Source of the DNA: an uncultured Methanomicrobiales archaeon
GTDB lineage: Archaea > Halobacteriota > Methanomicrobia > Methanomicrobiales > Methanospirillaceae
NCBI GenBank assembly: GCA_903900025.1
Contig: CAIULN010000007.1
Coordinates: forward strand, 1-42,067
DNA length: 42,067 nt
Direction of reading: 5' to 3'
This document shows, piece after piece, positions 26,107-34,352 of this stretch. The position numbers were made by a program, and so were the translations under genes. Positions within the stretch are counted from its first letter, which is position 1. Each line of letters begins with the position of its first letter. A model generated the notes under the pieces. That model was not told the origin of the DNA. It did not search any database and saw nothing but the letters and a program-made list of their open reading frames with translations.

Positions 26107-26325
26107 TCAGATGATGCCCAGTTTTGCCAAAAGAAGCCCCCCACCCCCATAGGCAAGCAAAAGAAGGATCACGGCACGGAGCGGCTGGATAACCGGGGTA
26201 TAATTTCCTGTGGTTAACGCAGCGATTACCATAGAGAACCCGTACAGGACGCCACCCGCGATACCGGCAATGATGATGAAGAACAGGGCAACGGCACAAA
26301 CTCCACAGGTGATCAGGTCATCCAT
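26107..26325 (-). CDS. small two-helix membrane protein, 72 aa
   Basis: Nearly all hydrophobic: helices about 8-38 and 46-70, separated by TTGNYTPVIQPLR. Two Cys stand near the N-terminus. No family is recognised. It lies leftward between the glycosyltransferase gene (58 bases upstream) and thiM (95 bases downstream) and could be part of the same transcript. The composition fits a real gene. Confidence 0.55.
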   Translation of the reverse strand: MDDLITCGVCAVALFFIIIAGIAGGVLYGFSMVIAALTTGNYTPVIQPLRAVILLLLAYGGGGLLLAKLGII

Positions 26326-26383
26326 CGCTCATGCACTCCCGGAACGCAGCATGTTACTGCCATACATGACTGCGTGATGACCA

Positions 26384-27472
26384 TCATTCGACATACCCGG
26401 CAAGCACCACCTCATACAGGCGACGGACATTCTCTGTGGTCGAAGGCATGGCCGGGAACCCGGAAAACGGCTGCGCGGCAGCCACACCACCGGCAAGATC
26501 GATGTGGTACTGGCTCTGCGAGAGGAACCAGCCGTTCTTCCGGTAATATGCCGACAGGTATTCCTGCTCGGTCTGCCCCGGTGTCGGCACAAAGAGCCCG
26601 CGCCGCTTCTGCACTTCGGCAAGCTCCATCATGGTGGTATAACCGGACCGGCAGATAATGAACCGTGCCCGGTTAAGCAGAGTGATCTTCTCTTCCGTAT
26701 CGACATAACTTTTAATGGTGGTGTGAGGGTCAGGGCTTGCCACACTCCGGTGAGTGGGGCTCCCCAGCAGCACCACCTTGGTGCCCGGGATTTCAGGGAG
26801 CTGGGGGAGCAGGGTCTGCTCAAAGACGGTCCGCTGGGGTTCCGGCCCCGAGATGATACAGAGATAATCGAGATCCTCTGATGCGTCCTGCTTCCTTGCG
26901 GTTGCGAGGATCCCGGCAAAATAGATGTGACGGAATGTTGAGGGAAGGAGGGGGCGGGAGAGTTTTCCGGCAAGCGAGCACGGGCCCGGCGGGTTGTCAG
27001 GTACAATCACCCGGTCAAATTTGGTATGCAGCATACGGTTCAAAAGCAGGGCGAACAATTCGACAGGCCATATGACAGCAGGGAAGTGGAAATGGATCTG
27101 GTGGGTGATAAACAACGACGGGATCTGGTCGGAATAAACACCAAGCCGATTATCACTGATGATGAGATCATAGTGGTCCTGTGCAAGGATGCGCTGCAGG
27201 GCCCTGCGTTCTGCGGCAAGCGCACGCACCAAGAAGGGGAGATATGCACAGAACTTTGGCAGAAACAGGCTGCCGGAACTGTACGGTGCAGGATAATCAG
27301 GAAACTCGATGAACCGGCAGTCCGGAAACTCGCGCTTCAGGGCTGAAAGCGCATTACCGCAGGCGGCGATCGTGACGTCATGACCCCTTCGCTTTAGTTC
27401 ATGGATGACCGGTATGTCCCGCGTGGCATGCCCCAATCCCCAGTTCAGCGGTGATACCAGCACGCTCCCCAT
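26384..27472 (-). CDS. glycosyltransferase of the MJ1255 / GT-B type
   Basis: About 362 residues with two Rossmann-like halves. The N-terminus VLVSPLNWGLGHATRDIPVIHELKRRGHDV has the glycine-rich GxGHATR loop of MurG/UGT-like enzymes. The C-terminal half has VVLLGSPTHR, ARFIICRSGYTTMMELAEVQKRRGLFVPTPGQTEQEYLS, a nucleotide-sugar-binding signature. It resembles archaeal proteins typified by MJ1255. The sugar and acceptor are unknown. ATG 27472 is preferred over the longer frame start at 27499. It is divergent from a prenyltransferase, hinting at glycolipid or lipid-linked sugar synthesis. Confidence 0.8.
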   Translation of the reverse strand: MGSVLVSPLNWGLGHATRDIPVIHELKRRGHDVTIAACGNALSALKREFPDCRFIEFPDYPAPYSSGSLFLPKFCAYLPFLVRALAAERRALQRILAQDHYDLIISDNRLGVYSDQIPSLFITHQIHFHFPAVIWPVELFALLLNRMLHTKFDRVIVPDNPPGPCSLAGKLSRPLLPSTFRHIYFAGILATARKQDASEDLDYLCIISGPEPQRTVFEQTLLPQLPEIPGTKVVLLGSPTHRSVASPDPHTTIKSYVDTEEKITLLNRARFIICRSGYTTMMELAEVQKRRGLFVPTPGQTEQEYLSAYYRKNGWFLSQSQYHIDLAGGVAAAQPFSGFPAMPSTTENVRRLYEVVLAGYVE

Positions 27473-27655
27473 CCGGAATGCACAACTCCCGTATGTCAAT
27501 GGTGGGGCCTTGCTGTCAATAAAGGCGCCGCTGGATTGCGCGGATTTTTTTGCCTGCGGTATCTTCCTGGCGCCATAAATTCAAGAGCTTTTATGCAAAA
27601 ATACTGGGAGATGGATCATACCAGCACTCTTCCGGAGGGGGGAGTTCATGCAATC

Positions 27656-28498
27656 ATGAGGTTAATCCGGTTTTTTGCATACGGACCGCTCTTTCTTTTG
27701 ACCGGTATGTTCGGTACCCTCCTGACCTTTGCACAGCCCGATCTGACACTTGTTGTGCTGGAACTCTTCATTGCCACATCCGCTGCTTATGGCTTTATCA
27801 TCAACGATATCTCCGACCGTACACTCGATGCGCATGAGTCCTGCCCGCGGAACCCGCTCGCTGACGGCACATGCCCGCTTTCTGCGGCATACGCAATCAG
27901 TATCATGCTTCTTGTTGTCTCATTGATCTGCCTTACCCTGCTCCCGCTTCCCCTCATCCTGCTCGGAGGGCTCGAACTGTTCATCTTTGCCACCTATTCG
28001 TTTGGTATCGAAGCAAAGAACATCGCGGGGCTTGACCTTGTCTATCACGGGCTGTTTCCCGCATTGTACGGTGCGATGGGGTACCTTCTTTACAGGCCCC
28101 CGGATCTCACCGTTACGGTCTTTTTTTTGCTCGTCGCCATCTTCGGGGCGGTTGCTGAGATTTTCAACGAGATCCGCGACCACGAAAAAGACCGGCTTAT
28201 CCGGAAAAACTTCGTCATATTCGCAGGAAAGAGGGATGCCTTTGTTCTCACGCTGGTACTGATCACAGCGGCTTTGGCCTGCACGACAGCGACTGCCCTC
28301 ATAAGTCCGCGTTTGCGCTGGCTGCTGGTGTTCATTCCCTTCGGATTGCTGCTCATACACCCGGTCTGGCAGGCAATGCGGGATGCACGGTTCGAACCGT
28401 TGTTTGTGCATACGGTCAACACCCGTTCTATTGTGCTTGCCATTGGCATGACCGTTGTTTTCACCCTCGGACGGGTGTCCGGTATGTTCTTTGTGTAA
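27656..28498 (+). CDS. UbiA-family prenyltransferase
   Basis: About 280 residues with 8-9 membrane helices. Two Asp-rich motifs mark the UbiA superfamily: NDISDRTLDAH in the second helix region and NEIRDHEKDRLIRKN in the fourth or fifth. They bind Mg-prenyl-diphosphate. Archaeal members make digeranylgeranylglyceryl phosphate for membrane lipids or prenylate quinone-like and other acceptors; which applies here is not visible. ATG 27656 is preceded by a GGAGGGGGGAG tract 9-10 bases upstream; a longer start at 27611 is possible. It converges on aksF with a 25-base gap. Confidence 0.82.
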   Translation: MRLIRFFAYGPLFLLTGMFGTLLTFAQPDLTLVVLELFIATSAAYGFIINDISDRTLDAHESCPRNPLADGTCPLSAAYAISIMLLVVSLICLTLLPLPLILLGGLELFIFATYSFGIEAKNIAGLDLVYHGLFPALYGAMGYLLYRPPDLTVTVFFLLVAIFGAVAEIFNEIRDHEKDRLIRKNFVIFAGKRDAFVLTLVLITAALACTTATALISPRLRWLLVFIPFGLLLIHPVWQAMRDARFEPLFVHTVNTRSIVLAIGMTVVFTLGRVSGMFFV

Positions 28499-28523
28499 CG
28501 GGCAACGACTGCACCGTGGTGAT

Positions 28524-29498
28524 TTAAGGTGCCTTTTTTCTGCGGCAGATTTCCCTTATGACAGCTTCGCCAAACTCCCGCGTCCCGGCAGTGCCGCCGA
28601 GATCAGCGGTCCTGGTTCCGGCAGCAAGGGTCTGCCGGATCGCCTGTTCAATAAGATGTGCGCCGTCAGCATCATCAAAATACTCCAGCATCATCGCGGC
28701 ACTCCGGACCGCTGCAACCGGGTTTGCGATGTTCCTTCCTGCAATATCGGGAGCGCTTCCGTGCACCGGTTCGAAGAGGGCGAACCTGTCACCGATGTTA
28801 GCGCTCGGTATGAGACCAAGGCCACCAACCAGATAGGATGCAACATCCGAAAGGATATCGCCAAAGATGTTTGTCGTGACGACGACATCGTATGCCTGCG
28901 GGTGCTGGAGGAGGTCCAGCGCAAGGGCATCGATAAATTTTTCATTGAACGGCACACCTGCTGCTTTTGCCTCAGCAAGACAGATGTCCCGGAAAAAAAC
29001 ATCGGACTTGATGACGTTTGCCTTATGCCCCACGGTGAGGAGCCTCCGGGTCTTTGCAAGCCGGATCGCCGCCTTCGCTATCCGTTCCGTGCCTTTCCTT
29101 GTCACAACCCGCAGCGTTGTCGCACGATCGACAGCGATCTCTTCAATCCCGGAATAGAGCCCCTCTGTGTTCTCACGCACGATCATGATATCAAAACCAT
29201 CTCCTTTTACCGGGCGGAGGTTGGCGTACAGGTCAAGGGCTTTTCTGATCCTGAGCACCACACTCTGGTAATCCTTCATCGGGGGCGTTGTCACCGCCCC
29301 GAACAGGACTGCGTCAGCATCTTTGAGTGCGGCAATTTCGTGATCATTGCACGGGCAACCGGTCTTCTCCCACCTGCCGTATCCCAGCTCCACGTTGAAA
29401 AATTCATATTCGGGGTGCAGCACTTCCAGCACCCGGCGCGCTACCGGGATCACCTCATGCCCGATGCCGTCCCCTTCAGCGACTGCCACTTTTTTCAT
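28524..29498 (-). CDS. aksF: homoisocitrate-type dehydrogenase of CoB synthesis
   Basis: An NAD(P)-dependent beta-decarboxylating dehydrogenase, 324 residues. Markers are VAVAEGDGIGHEVIPVA, LRIRKALDLYANLRPVKG (substrate Arg residues), IVRENTEGLYSGIEE, the Lys/Asp pair VGHKANVIKSD and TTNIFGDILSDVASYLVGGLGLIPSANIG, and the NAD loop FEPVHGSAPDIAGRNIANP. By sequence alone it could be LeuB or isocitrate/homoisocitrate dehydrogenase. Its place as last gene of an operon with aksA, aksD and a YLRT-type aksE argues for AksF, which oxidises homoisocitrate and its longer homologues during chain extension of 2-oxoglutarate to 2-oxosuberate. It overlaps the preceding gene by 23 bases; GGAG lies before ATG 29498. 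Confidence 0.85.
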   Translation of the reverse strand: MKKVAVAEGDGIGHEVIPVARRVLEVLHPEYEFFNVELGYGRWEKTGCPCNDHEIAALKDADAVLFGAVTTPPMKDYQSVVLRIRKALDLYANLRPVKGDGFDIMIVRENTEGLYSGIEEIAVDRATTLRVVTRKGTERIAKAAIRLAKTRRLLTVGHKANVIKSDVFFRDICLAEAKAAGVPFNEKFIDALALDLLQHPQAYDVVVTTNIFGDILSDVASYLVGGLGLIPSANIGDRFALFEPVHGSAPDIAGRNIANPVAAVRSAAMMLEYFDDADGAHLIEQAIRQTLAAGTRTADLGGTAGTREFGEAVIREICRRKKAP

Positions 29499-30295
29499 GC
29501 TTTCTCCATTCCTTCACCAGTAATGTAACAGAGTCTACGATCTGTCTGGGGGGTGCACCCCAGTGCACCACGGCTCCCAGCCTCCCGTTATATTCGCCGA
29601 CGCCTTCCCGCTCCGAACGGCAGCAGCGGGCGATGAAGGGCTCCTCACCGGCCGCTGCAAGCGGGCAGATGTTCACCAGCTCAAAACCGGTGCCATAACA
29701 CTCGTTCACGAGCTCGGAACCTGTCATGCATCCGGCAACCCGTTCCCCCCCATGCAATGGATCCGCGTCAAGGGTTCTTAAAAACCCGGCCGCCCGGCAG
29801 GGAAATACATCTGCCTTTATCTGCGACAGGTCAATGATGTGATGGCAGAAAAGGATGTCTAGGTACCCGAATAACCCACAGGCTTCGAGCTCGCGGATGC
29901 AGGCGGAGAGGGCCGGGCGGGGGGGGGCTTGCATCATACACATGCACCCTCAACATTCCCGACAGATCCGGGTCGAGCACGAACGTCATGTGTTCATCAA
30001 GGCCAGAGAAGAGCGTGCAACGGTACCCTGAATCGAGCGCGAGCTGGATAAGACGCGTCCTGTCGTGAATCTGCACCTTATGAGGGTACCGGTATACCTC
30101 ATCCGCAGATGCGATTACACGTGAGGAGACAATGTGGCGCATCACCCCCGTTTCATCCGGGTCAGTTTTAACTTCGATAATTTCAAACCCGTCACCCGCC
30201 TTGTGGACAAGGTACCGGCTCAGGAAATACACTTTCTCCCCGCAAGGTTTCGTCGACGCAAAACCGACATACTTGCACCGTTTTGGAAATATCAC
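29476..30295 (-). pseudogene. conserved unknown protein (DUF7714-like), split by frameshift
   Basis: The N-terminal part is read from GTG 30295 (GGAGGG upstream; GTGA overlap with the aksE stop): MIFPKRCKYVGFAS...LDPDLSGMLRVHVYDA. It meets nine consecutive C (29919-29927 on the minus strand), after which this frame runs into low-quality sequence and stops at 29831. The next frame continues with normal composition, PALSACIRELEACGLFGYLDILFCHHIIDL...FVNICPLAAAGEEPFIARCCRSEREGVGE, to 29476. With eight C the two halves join into one protein of about 272 residues. I recall similar intact proteins in other methanogens (DUF7714 is my tentative name). Cys-rich C-terminal patches (NICPL, RCCRSE) hint at metal binding. 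It could be a sequencing error, a true mutation, or slippage-controlled expression. Confidence 0.75.
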
Positions 30296-30762
30296 CGCTT
30301 TACCCTCCAGTACGCCACAAGGCCGCCGGCACGCAGTATATCGAGCATATGCGGCGAGAGCGGGCGCAGGCGGCTGCGCTTCCCACCCAGCTCGACCCAG
30401 CCGGACTCAAGGTCAAAGCGGACGGTTTCACCCTCCGGGCACCCAAGGTCAGCCTCGATCAGCGCAAGACCAATGTTGATCGCGTTCCTGAAAAAGATGC
30501 GGGCAAAACTGGGTGCCACGACTGCGATAACCCCTGCCTCTTTCAGGGCAATTGCCGCCTGTTCCCGTGATGAGCCGCAGCCAAAGTTCTTTCCGGCAAC
30601 AATGACCGCACCAGAAAGCCGGGGGGCAAGATCCGAATCGAGGTCTTCAAAGACGTGCTTTGCCCAGATGCTGCGATCCTTTGTGCGCAGGTACCGCCCT
30701 GCGATAATGACATCCGTATCGATGTCTGCCCCAAGGCAGACTGCACGCCCTTTGCCCCGCAT
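30292..30762 (-). CDS. aksE: homoaconitase small subunit
   Basis: The small, swivelling subunit of the aconitase family, 156 residues: RAVCLGADIDTDVIIAGRYLRT, VIVAGKNFGCGSSREQAAIALKEAGV, VVAPSFARIFFRNAINIGL. The loop reads YLRT, the version reported for methanogen homoaconitase small subunit (MJ1271); isopropylmalate isomerases carry a different sequence (YLVY-like) there. This points to tri-carboxylic substrates with longer chains, not leucine synthesis. The start ATG 30762 overlaps the aksD stop by one base (TGATG). It acts with AksD in the isomerisation of homocitrates. Confidence 0.9.
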   Translation of the reverse strand: MRGKGRAVCLGADIDTDVIIAGRYLRTKDRSIWAKHVFEDLDSDLAPRLSGAVIVAGKNFGCGSSREQAAIALKEAGVIAVVAPSFARIFFRNAINIGLALIEADLGCPEGETVRFDLESGWVELGGKRSRLRPLSPHMLDILRAGGLVAYWRVKR

Positions 30763-31973
30763 CAGGGCACTCCCGGTTCGGTGATCTCGCCTTCCAGTGC
30801 TGTTGCCGCTGCAGTTGCGACGGACGCAAGGTAGATCTCGCCCCCAATCCCCATCCGGTTCCTGAAATTCCGGTTCGCGGTTGACAGGCAGACCTCCCCC
30901 TCTCCAATAACCCCCATATGGGCGCCAAGGCAGGGGCCGCAGCCCGGTGTCCCGATTGAACAGCCTGCCTCCACGATGTCGGTGAGCACTCCGGTCCTGA
31001 TCGCCTCCTTCATCACCTCACGGGATGCAGGGACAACAATCGTCCGGACGGCGACTTTGTTTCCTCTCACCATGCAGGCGAAGCGGGCAAGATCGGAATA
31101 CCTGCCGTTCGTGCAGGTCCCGACAAACACTTGGTCAACCGGAAGCCCCGCAAGGTCGCGGACCGCTCTGACGGTGTCCACCCGTGGCGGGACGGCGATA
31201 AGGGGCTCTACATCGGCCAGGTTGATCTCCAGTTCCTGCACATAATCGCACGGCTCTTTTTCCTGCTCTCCTGCTGACTGGCCATACCGTGCGAGGTAAT
31301 CCACCGTGATATCATCTGCATAGAACATCCCCGTCTTTGCCCCGGTCTCAGCCGCGAGGTTGCAGAGCAGGAGCCGGTCATCCATGCAGAGACTTCCCGT
31401 TCCGTCACCGATAAATTCCAGCGCTTTGTACGATCCCCCGTCCATACCGAGCTGGCCGACATAGGCAAGTGCAACGTCCTTTGCCTCTGCCGCACCCGTG
31501 ATCGCTCCCTGGAGGCGGATGCCGATCGAGTGCGGGACCTTAAACCAGGTCTCGCCGGTCAGCCAGATCGCCGCCATATCGGTCGCCCCGACGCCGGTTG
31601 CAAACGCTCCGAATGCCCCGAGCGTACAGCTGTGCGAGTCGGCACCGACCACCACCTCTCCGGGCAGGACGACACCTTCACTCATGCACTGGTGGCAGAT
31701 ACCTCCACCAATGTCAGAGAAGTGGAGAAAGGAACCCTTCGCAAACTCGCGCAACTCGTGCTGGAGTGTTGCAGTAGTACTATTATTTGCCGGCACGATA
31801 TGGTCAAAGATGACAGAGATGCGTGAAGGATCAAAGAGCCCTCGTGAGCCCATGCCTTTCCATGCTTCAAGGGTCAGGACACCCGTGCCGTCATGGACAT
31901 AGGCACGGTCTACCTTCCGGTCAATGTATTCTCCTGCCCGGGCACCAAGGATCCGCTCTGACAACGAACTCAT
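30762..31973 (-). CDS. aksD: homoaconitase large subunit
   Basis: Aconitase-family dehydratase large subunit, 403 residues, binding a [4Fe-4S] cluster through FVGTCTNGR and GTPGCGPCLGAHMG. Other marks are IFDHIVPANN, VVVGADSHSCTLGAFGAFATGVGATDMA and NRNFRNRMGIGGEIYLAS. With AksE it dehydrates and rehydrates homocitrate, homo2- and homo3-citrate on the route to CoB. ATG 31973 overlaps the aksA stop (ATGA). Alternatively LeuC, but the partner loop and the operon argue for AksD. Confidence 0.9.
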   Translation of the reverse strand: MSSLSERILGARAGEYIDRKVDRAYVHDGTGVLTLEAWKGMGSRGLFDPSRISVIFDHIVPANNSTTATLQHELREFAKGSFLHFSDIGGGICHQCMSEGVVLPGEVVVGADSHSCTLGAFGAFATGVGATDMAAIWLTGETWFKVPHSIGIRLQGAITGAAEAKDVALAYVGQLGMDGGSYKALEFIGDGTGSLCMDDRLLLCNLAAETGAKTGMFYADDITVDYLARYGQSAGEQEKEPCDYVQELEINLADVEPLIAVPPRVDTVRAVRDLAGLPVDQVFVGTCTNGRYSDLARFACMVRGNKVAVRTIVVPASREVMKEAIRTGVLTDIVEAGCSIGTPGCGPCLGAHMGVIGEGEVCLSTANRNFRNRMGIGGEIYLASVATAAATALEGEITEPGVP

Positions 31974-33100
31974 TTCGGTTTTTCCTCTTTTGCTTTTTTA
32001 ATCAGTTTTCTCAGGACAACCGGGGTGATGTTGCACTTATGCTCCGAATGCTCTTTGACAAGGTCGAGGACCCGGCAGATCTGCTTATCCGAAAGCTCGC
32101 AGCCGAGAGATGAGACCACGTGCTCGAGCGCCTTCTTTCCCGTGTGCTTGCCAAGAATAAAGTGCCGTTCACCGCCTACAAGCTCCGGGGGAAAACATTC
32201 ATAGGTCGAGGGATCGTCAAGGATCGCCGCTATGTGGATGCCGCTCTCATGAGAGAATGCAAGCTCCCCCACGACTGGCTTGTTGCGCGGGAGGGAGATG
32301 CCGCTGTACCTCTCGACCAGACGTGAGAGTGGTGTGAGATAGGAGAGATCATACCGCTCAACACCCCCCTTCAGGCGAAGTGCAACAAGCACTTCATCCA
32401 GGGATGCGTTGCCAGCCCGCTCGCCAATGCCGTTCACCGTTGTATGGAGCTGGAATGCACCCGCCTCTGCAGCCGTAATCGTATTGGCCACTGCACAGCC
32501 CATATCGTTATGGCAGTGGGCGCAGAGGGGGCGGCCTGCCGATGCAACAAGGTCAGCCATGATCCGGTGCATCTCGGTCGGGATAAGGTATCCCACGGTA
32601 TCGGCAAAACTGAGTAGGGCGGCACCATGGTCAACCGCCCGCCGGTATACTTCCTTGAGGAATACGGGGTCAGTGCGGGAGGCATCTTCCGCTGCGAACC
32701 TTACCGGCACCCCATGATCGTTGACATAATCGATGATCAGGAGCGCTTCTTCGAGCACCTGCTCACGGGGCTTTTTGAACTTGAGACGGATATGGAGATC
32801 ACTTGTGGGGATAAAGATGCTGACCATGTCGACATCGCAGTCAATGGCGGCATCCACATCGGGTTTTCTTGCACGGGCGAACCCGCAGATGCGGGCAGAC
32901 AACCCGAGCTTCGTGATCGCGGCCACGCACTGCTTTTCGTTAGGTGATACTGCCGGGAATCCTGCTTCGATCACCTCGACACCTACCGCGTCCAGCATCC
33001 GGGCGATTTCCGTCTTTTCCTCACAGGAGAACGCAACACCGGGCGTCTGTTCGCCGTCCCGCAATGTCACGTCACAGATCTCAACATTCCACGGTTTCAT
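31970..33100 (-). CDS. aksA: homocitrate synthase family (AksA)
   Basis: Condenses acetyl-CoA with 2-oxoglutarate, and then with the longer 2-oxoacids, to start each round of chain elongation toward 2-oxosuberate. About 376 residues. The TIM barrel begins with VEICDVTLRDGEQTPGVAFS. Then come EAGFPAVSPNE, FAAEDASRTDP, SFADTVGYLIPTEM, LCAHCHNDMGCAVANTITAAEAGAFQLHTTVNGIGERAGNASLDEVLVAL, and a C-terminal HESGIH...FILGKHTGKKALEHV region without a long regulatory leucine domain. ATG 33100 is chosen because AGAGGGATG lies before it; a TTG at 33130 would extend it. It overlaps the upstream ThDP gene by 20 bases. Confidence 0.9.
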   Translation of the reverse strand: MKPWNVEICDVTLRDGEQTPGVAFSCEEKTEIARMLDAVGVEVIEAGFPAVSPNEKQCVAAITKLGLSARICGFARARKPDVDAAIDCDVDMVSIFIPTSDLHIRLKFKKPREQVLEEALLIIDYVNDHGVPVRFAAEDASRTDPVFLKEVYRRAVDHGAALLSFADTVGYLIPTEMHRIMADLVASAGRPLCAHCHNDMGCAVANTITAAEAGAFQLHTTVNGIGERAGNASLDEVLVALRLKGGVERYDLSYLTPLSRLVERYSGISLPRNKPVVGELAFSHESGIHIAAILDDPSTYECFPPELVGGERHFILGKHTGKKALEHVVSSLGCELSDKQICRVLDLVKEHSEHKCNITPVVLRKLIKKAKEEKPK

Positions 33101-34352
33101 GGGTGCATCCCTCTGGACAATTACCTTCAATAATCAGGGTCCTTGGACGGCCCGGGATCACGATTCGCTCCCGCAGCCGGCTGGTTTCATCCGCACGGCA
33201 GACAAACGGGTCTGCCCATGCAAGGTAGCGGTTCAGGTCATAGACGGGCTGCCCGCCGGTCATGCCCATCCGGTCATTCTTCAGTACGATACAGAGAAGC
33301 GGGAGTCGTTTCTCATACACATCGATGAGTGCATTGATGCCGGAGTGCAAAAGTGCAAAGTCACCGGTAAGCGCCACTTTTGTGCTTCTGGCCGCAACAG
33401 CGATTGATGAGCCGAGCGCATAACAGGCCCTGCCAATCCGGTACGGGGGGTTGCCGGCGAGCACTGCACACCCCATGTCGCATATGACATGGATCCCCTT
33501 CTCTTTCAGAAGTTCCATCACGGTTTTGAACGGGCAGCCTTTGCAAAAAGTACGGCAGAACCCCCGGGTGGAAAATGTCTCAGGCGGCCCCAAAACCTCA
33601 GGCGGCTGTAACCAGCGGTGATCATGTACGAATGGTCTCCCGAGTTCCTTTGTCTGTACAAGGGTGCCTGCATCGTGGGGCGGGGGATAGACCGTCACTG
33701 CGTGCGAGTCCCCCTTTACCGCCCCGACACCCACAATACCGCCTTTCCAGAGGTTCAGGGGGGAGGTTCGTGACCATAAAAACATTTCAACTGCAGCAAC
33801 GTCCGCTGCCTGCGCCCTGCCCCGCATGGTCAGATCCGGAGATGCAAGATGCCCTTTTTGGTTTTTTCTCACCAACGTCTCCGGATTCACATCCCCTTCA
33901 AGCAGCGGGGGCGTGACGCGTACAATTGTGATCCGTGAGAAACGCTCCGATGCTTCGAAAGCAGCGGCGACGGCAGCAGAACATGTCCTGTCATCCGGCT
34001 CGATCACCGGGACCTGTGCCAGTTCGCCAAAGTAGCGCGAGTCCTCGGTATTCTGGGACCCGCGGGCGAGCACGTCATCCCCGGCAACGATGATGACCCC
34101 TGCACGCAGTCCCTGTGTGGTCGCATTGACAAGCGGGTCTGCACAGACATTCAGCCCCACGTTCTTGATAATGACGGCTGCCCGCCGCCCGTCAAGGGAA
34201 TCCCCGAGCGCGTACTCGAGCGCCACCTTCTCGTTGATGACGATCTCGGCATTGACGGCAGCGGCAATGTCGGTCACAGGGTAGCCCGGTACTGTGTAAA
34301 ACCGGTCAGCACTGGACCGCAGTGATTCGGCGATCGCATCGGTGCCTTTCAT
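33081..34352 (-). CDS. IorA-like ThDP-dependent 2-oxoacid enzyme, candidate decarboxylase
   Basis: About 423 residues. The N-terminal PYR-like domain has VPGYPVTDIAAAV, the catalytic-Glu region INEKVALEYALG, and KNVGLNVCADPLVNATTQG. The C-terminal PP domain contains FCRTFCKGCPFKTV and the ThDP/Mg motif GDFALLHSGINALID...VLKNDRMGMTGGQP (Gly about 330, Asn about 359). This is the layout of indolepyruvate ferredoxin oxidoreductase alpha (IorA), but the C-terminal ferredoxin domain is missing and no IorB gene follows. A non-oxidative decarboxylase, as in the related ComDE and IPDC enzymes, is therefore plausible. Placed between a radical SAM gene and aksA, 2-oxosuberate is the natural candidate substrate (inference). 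ATG 34352 forms an ATGA overlap with the upstream gene and has GGAAGGA before it. Confidence 0.75.
   Translation of the reverse strand: MKGTDAIAESLRSSADRFYTVPGYPVTDIAAAVNAEIVINEKVALEYALGDSLDGRRAAVIIKNVGLNVCADPLVNATTQGLRAGVIIVAGDDVLARGSQNTEDSRYFGELAQVPVIEPDDRTCSAAVAAAFEASERFSRITIVRVTPPLLEGDVNPETLVRKNQKGHLASPDLTMRGRAQAADVAAVEMFLWSRTSPLNLWKGGIVGVGAVKGDSHAVTVYPPPHDAGTLVQTKELGRPFVHDHRWLQPPEVLGPPETFSTRGFCRTFCKGCPFKTVMELLKEKGIHVICDMGCAVLAGNPPYRIGRACYALGSSIAVAARSTKVALTGDFALLHSGINALIDVYEKRLPLLCIVLKNDRMGMTGGQPVYDLNRYLAWADPFVCRADETSRLRERIVIPGRPRTLIIEGNCPEGCTHETVEC

Noticed and set aside
28455-29528. 357-codon open frame on the plus strand
   Set aside because: It is antisense to aksF along its whole length. 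Its translation is Cys/His/Arg-rich without any domain, whereas the minus-strand frame has all dehydrogenase motifs.
30292-31973. Reading aksD/aksE as leuC/leuD
   Set aside because: The small-subunit loop is YLRT, and both genes are coupled to aksA-like and marker-11 genes, which favours homoaconitase.
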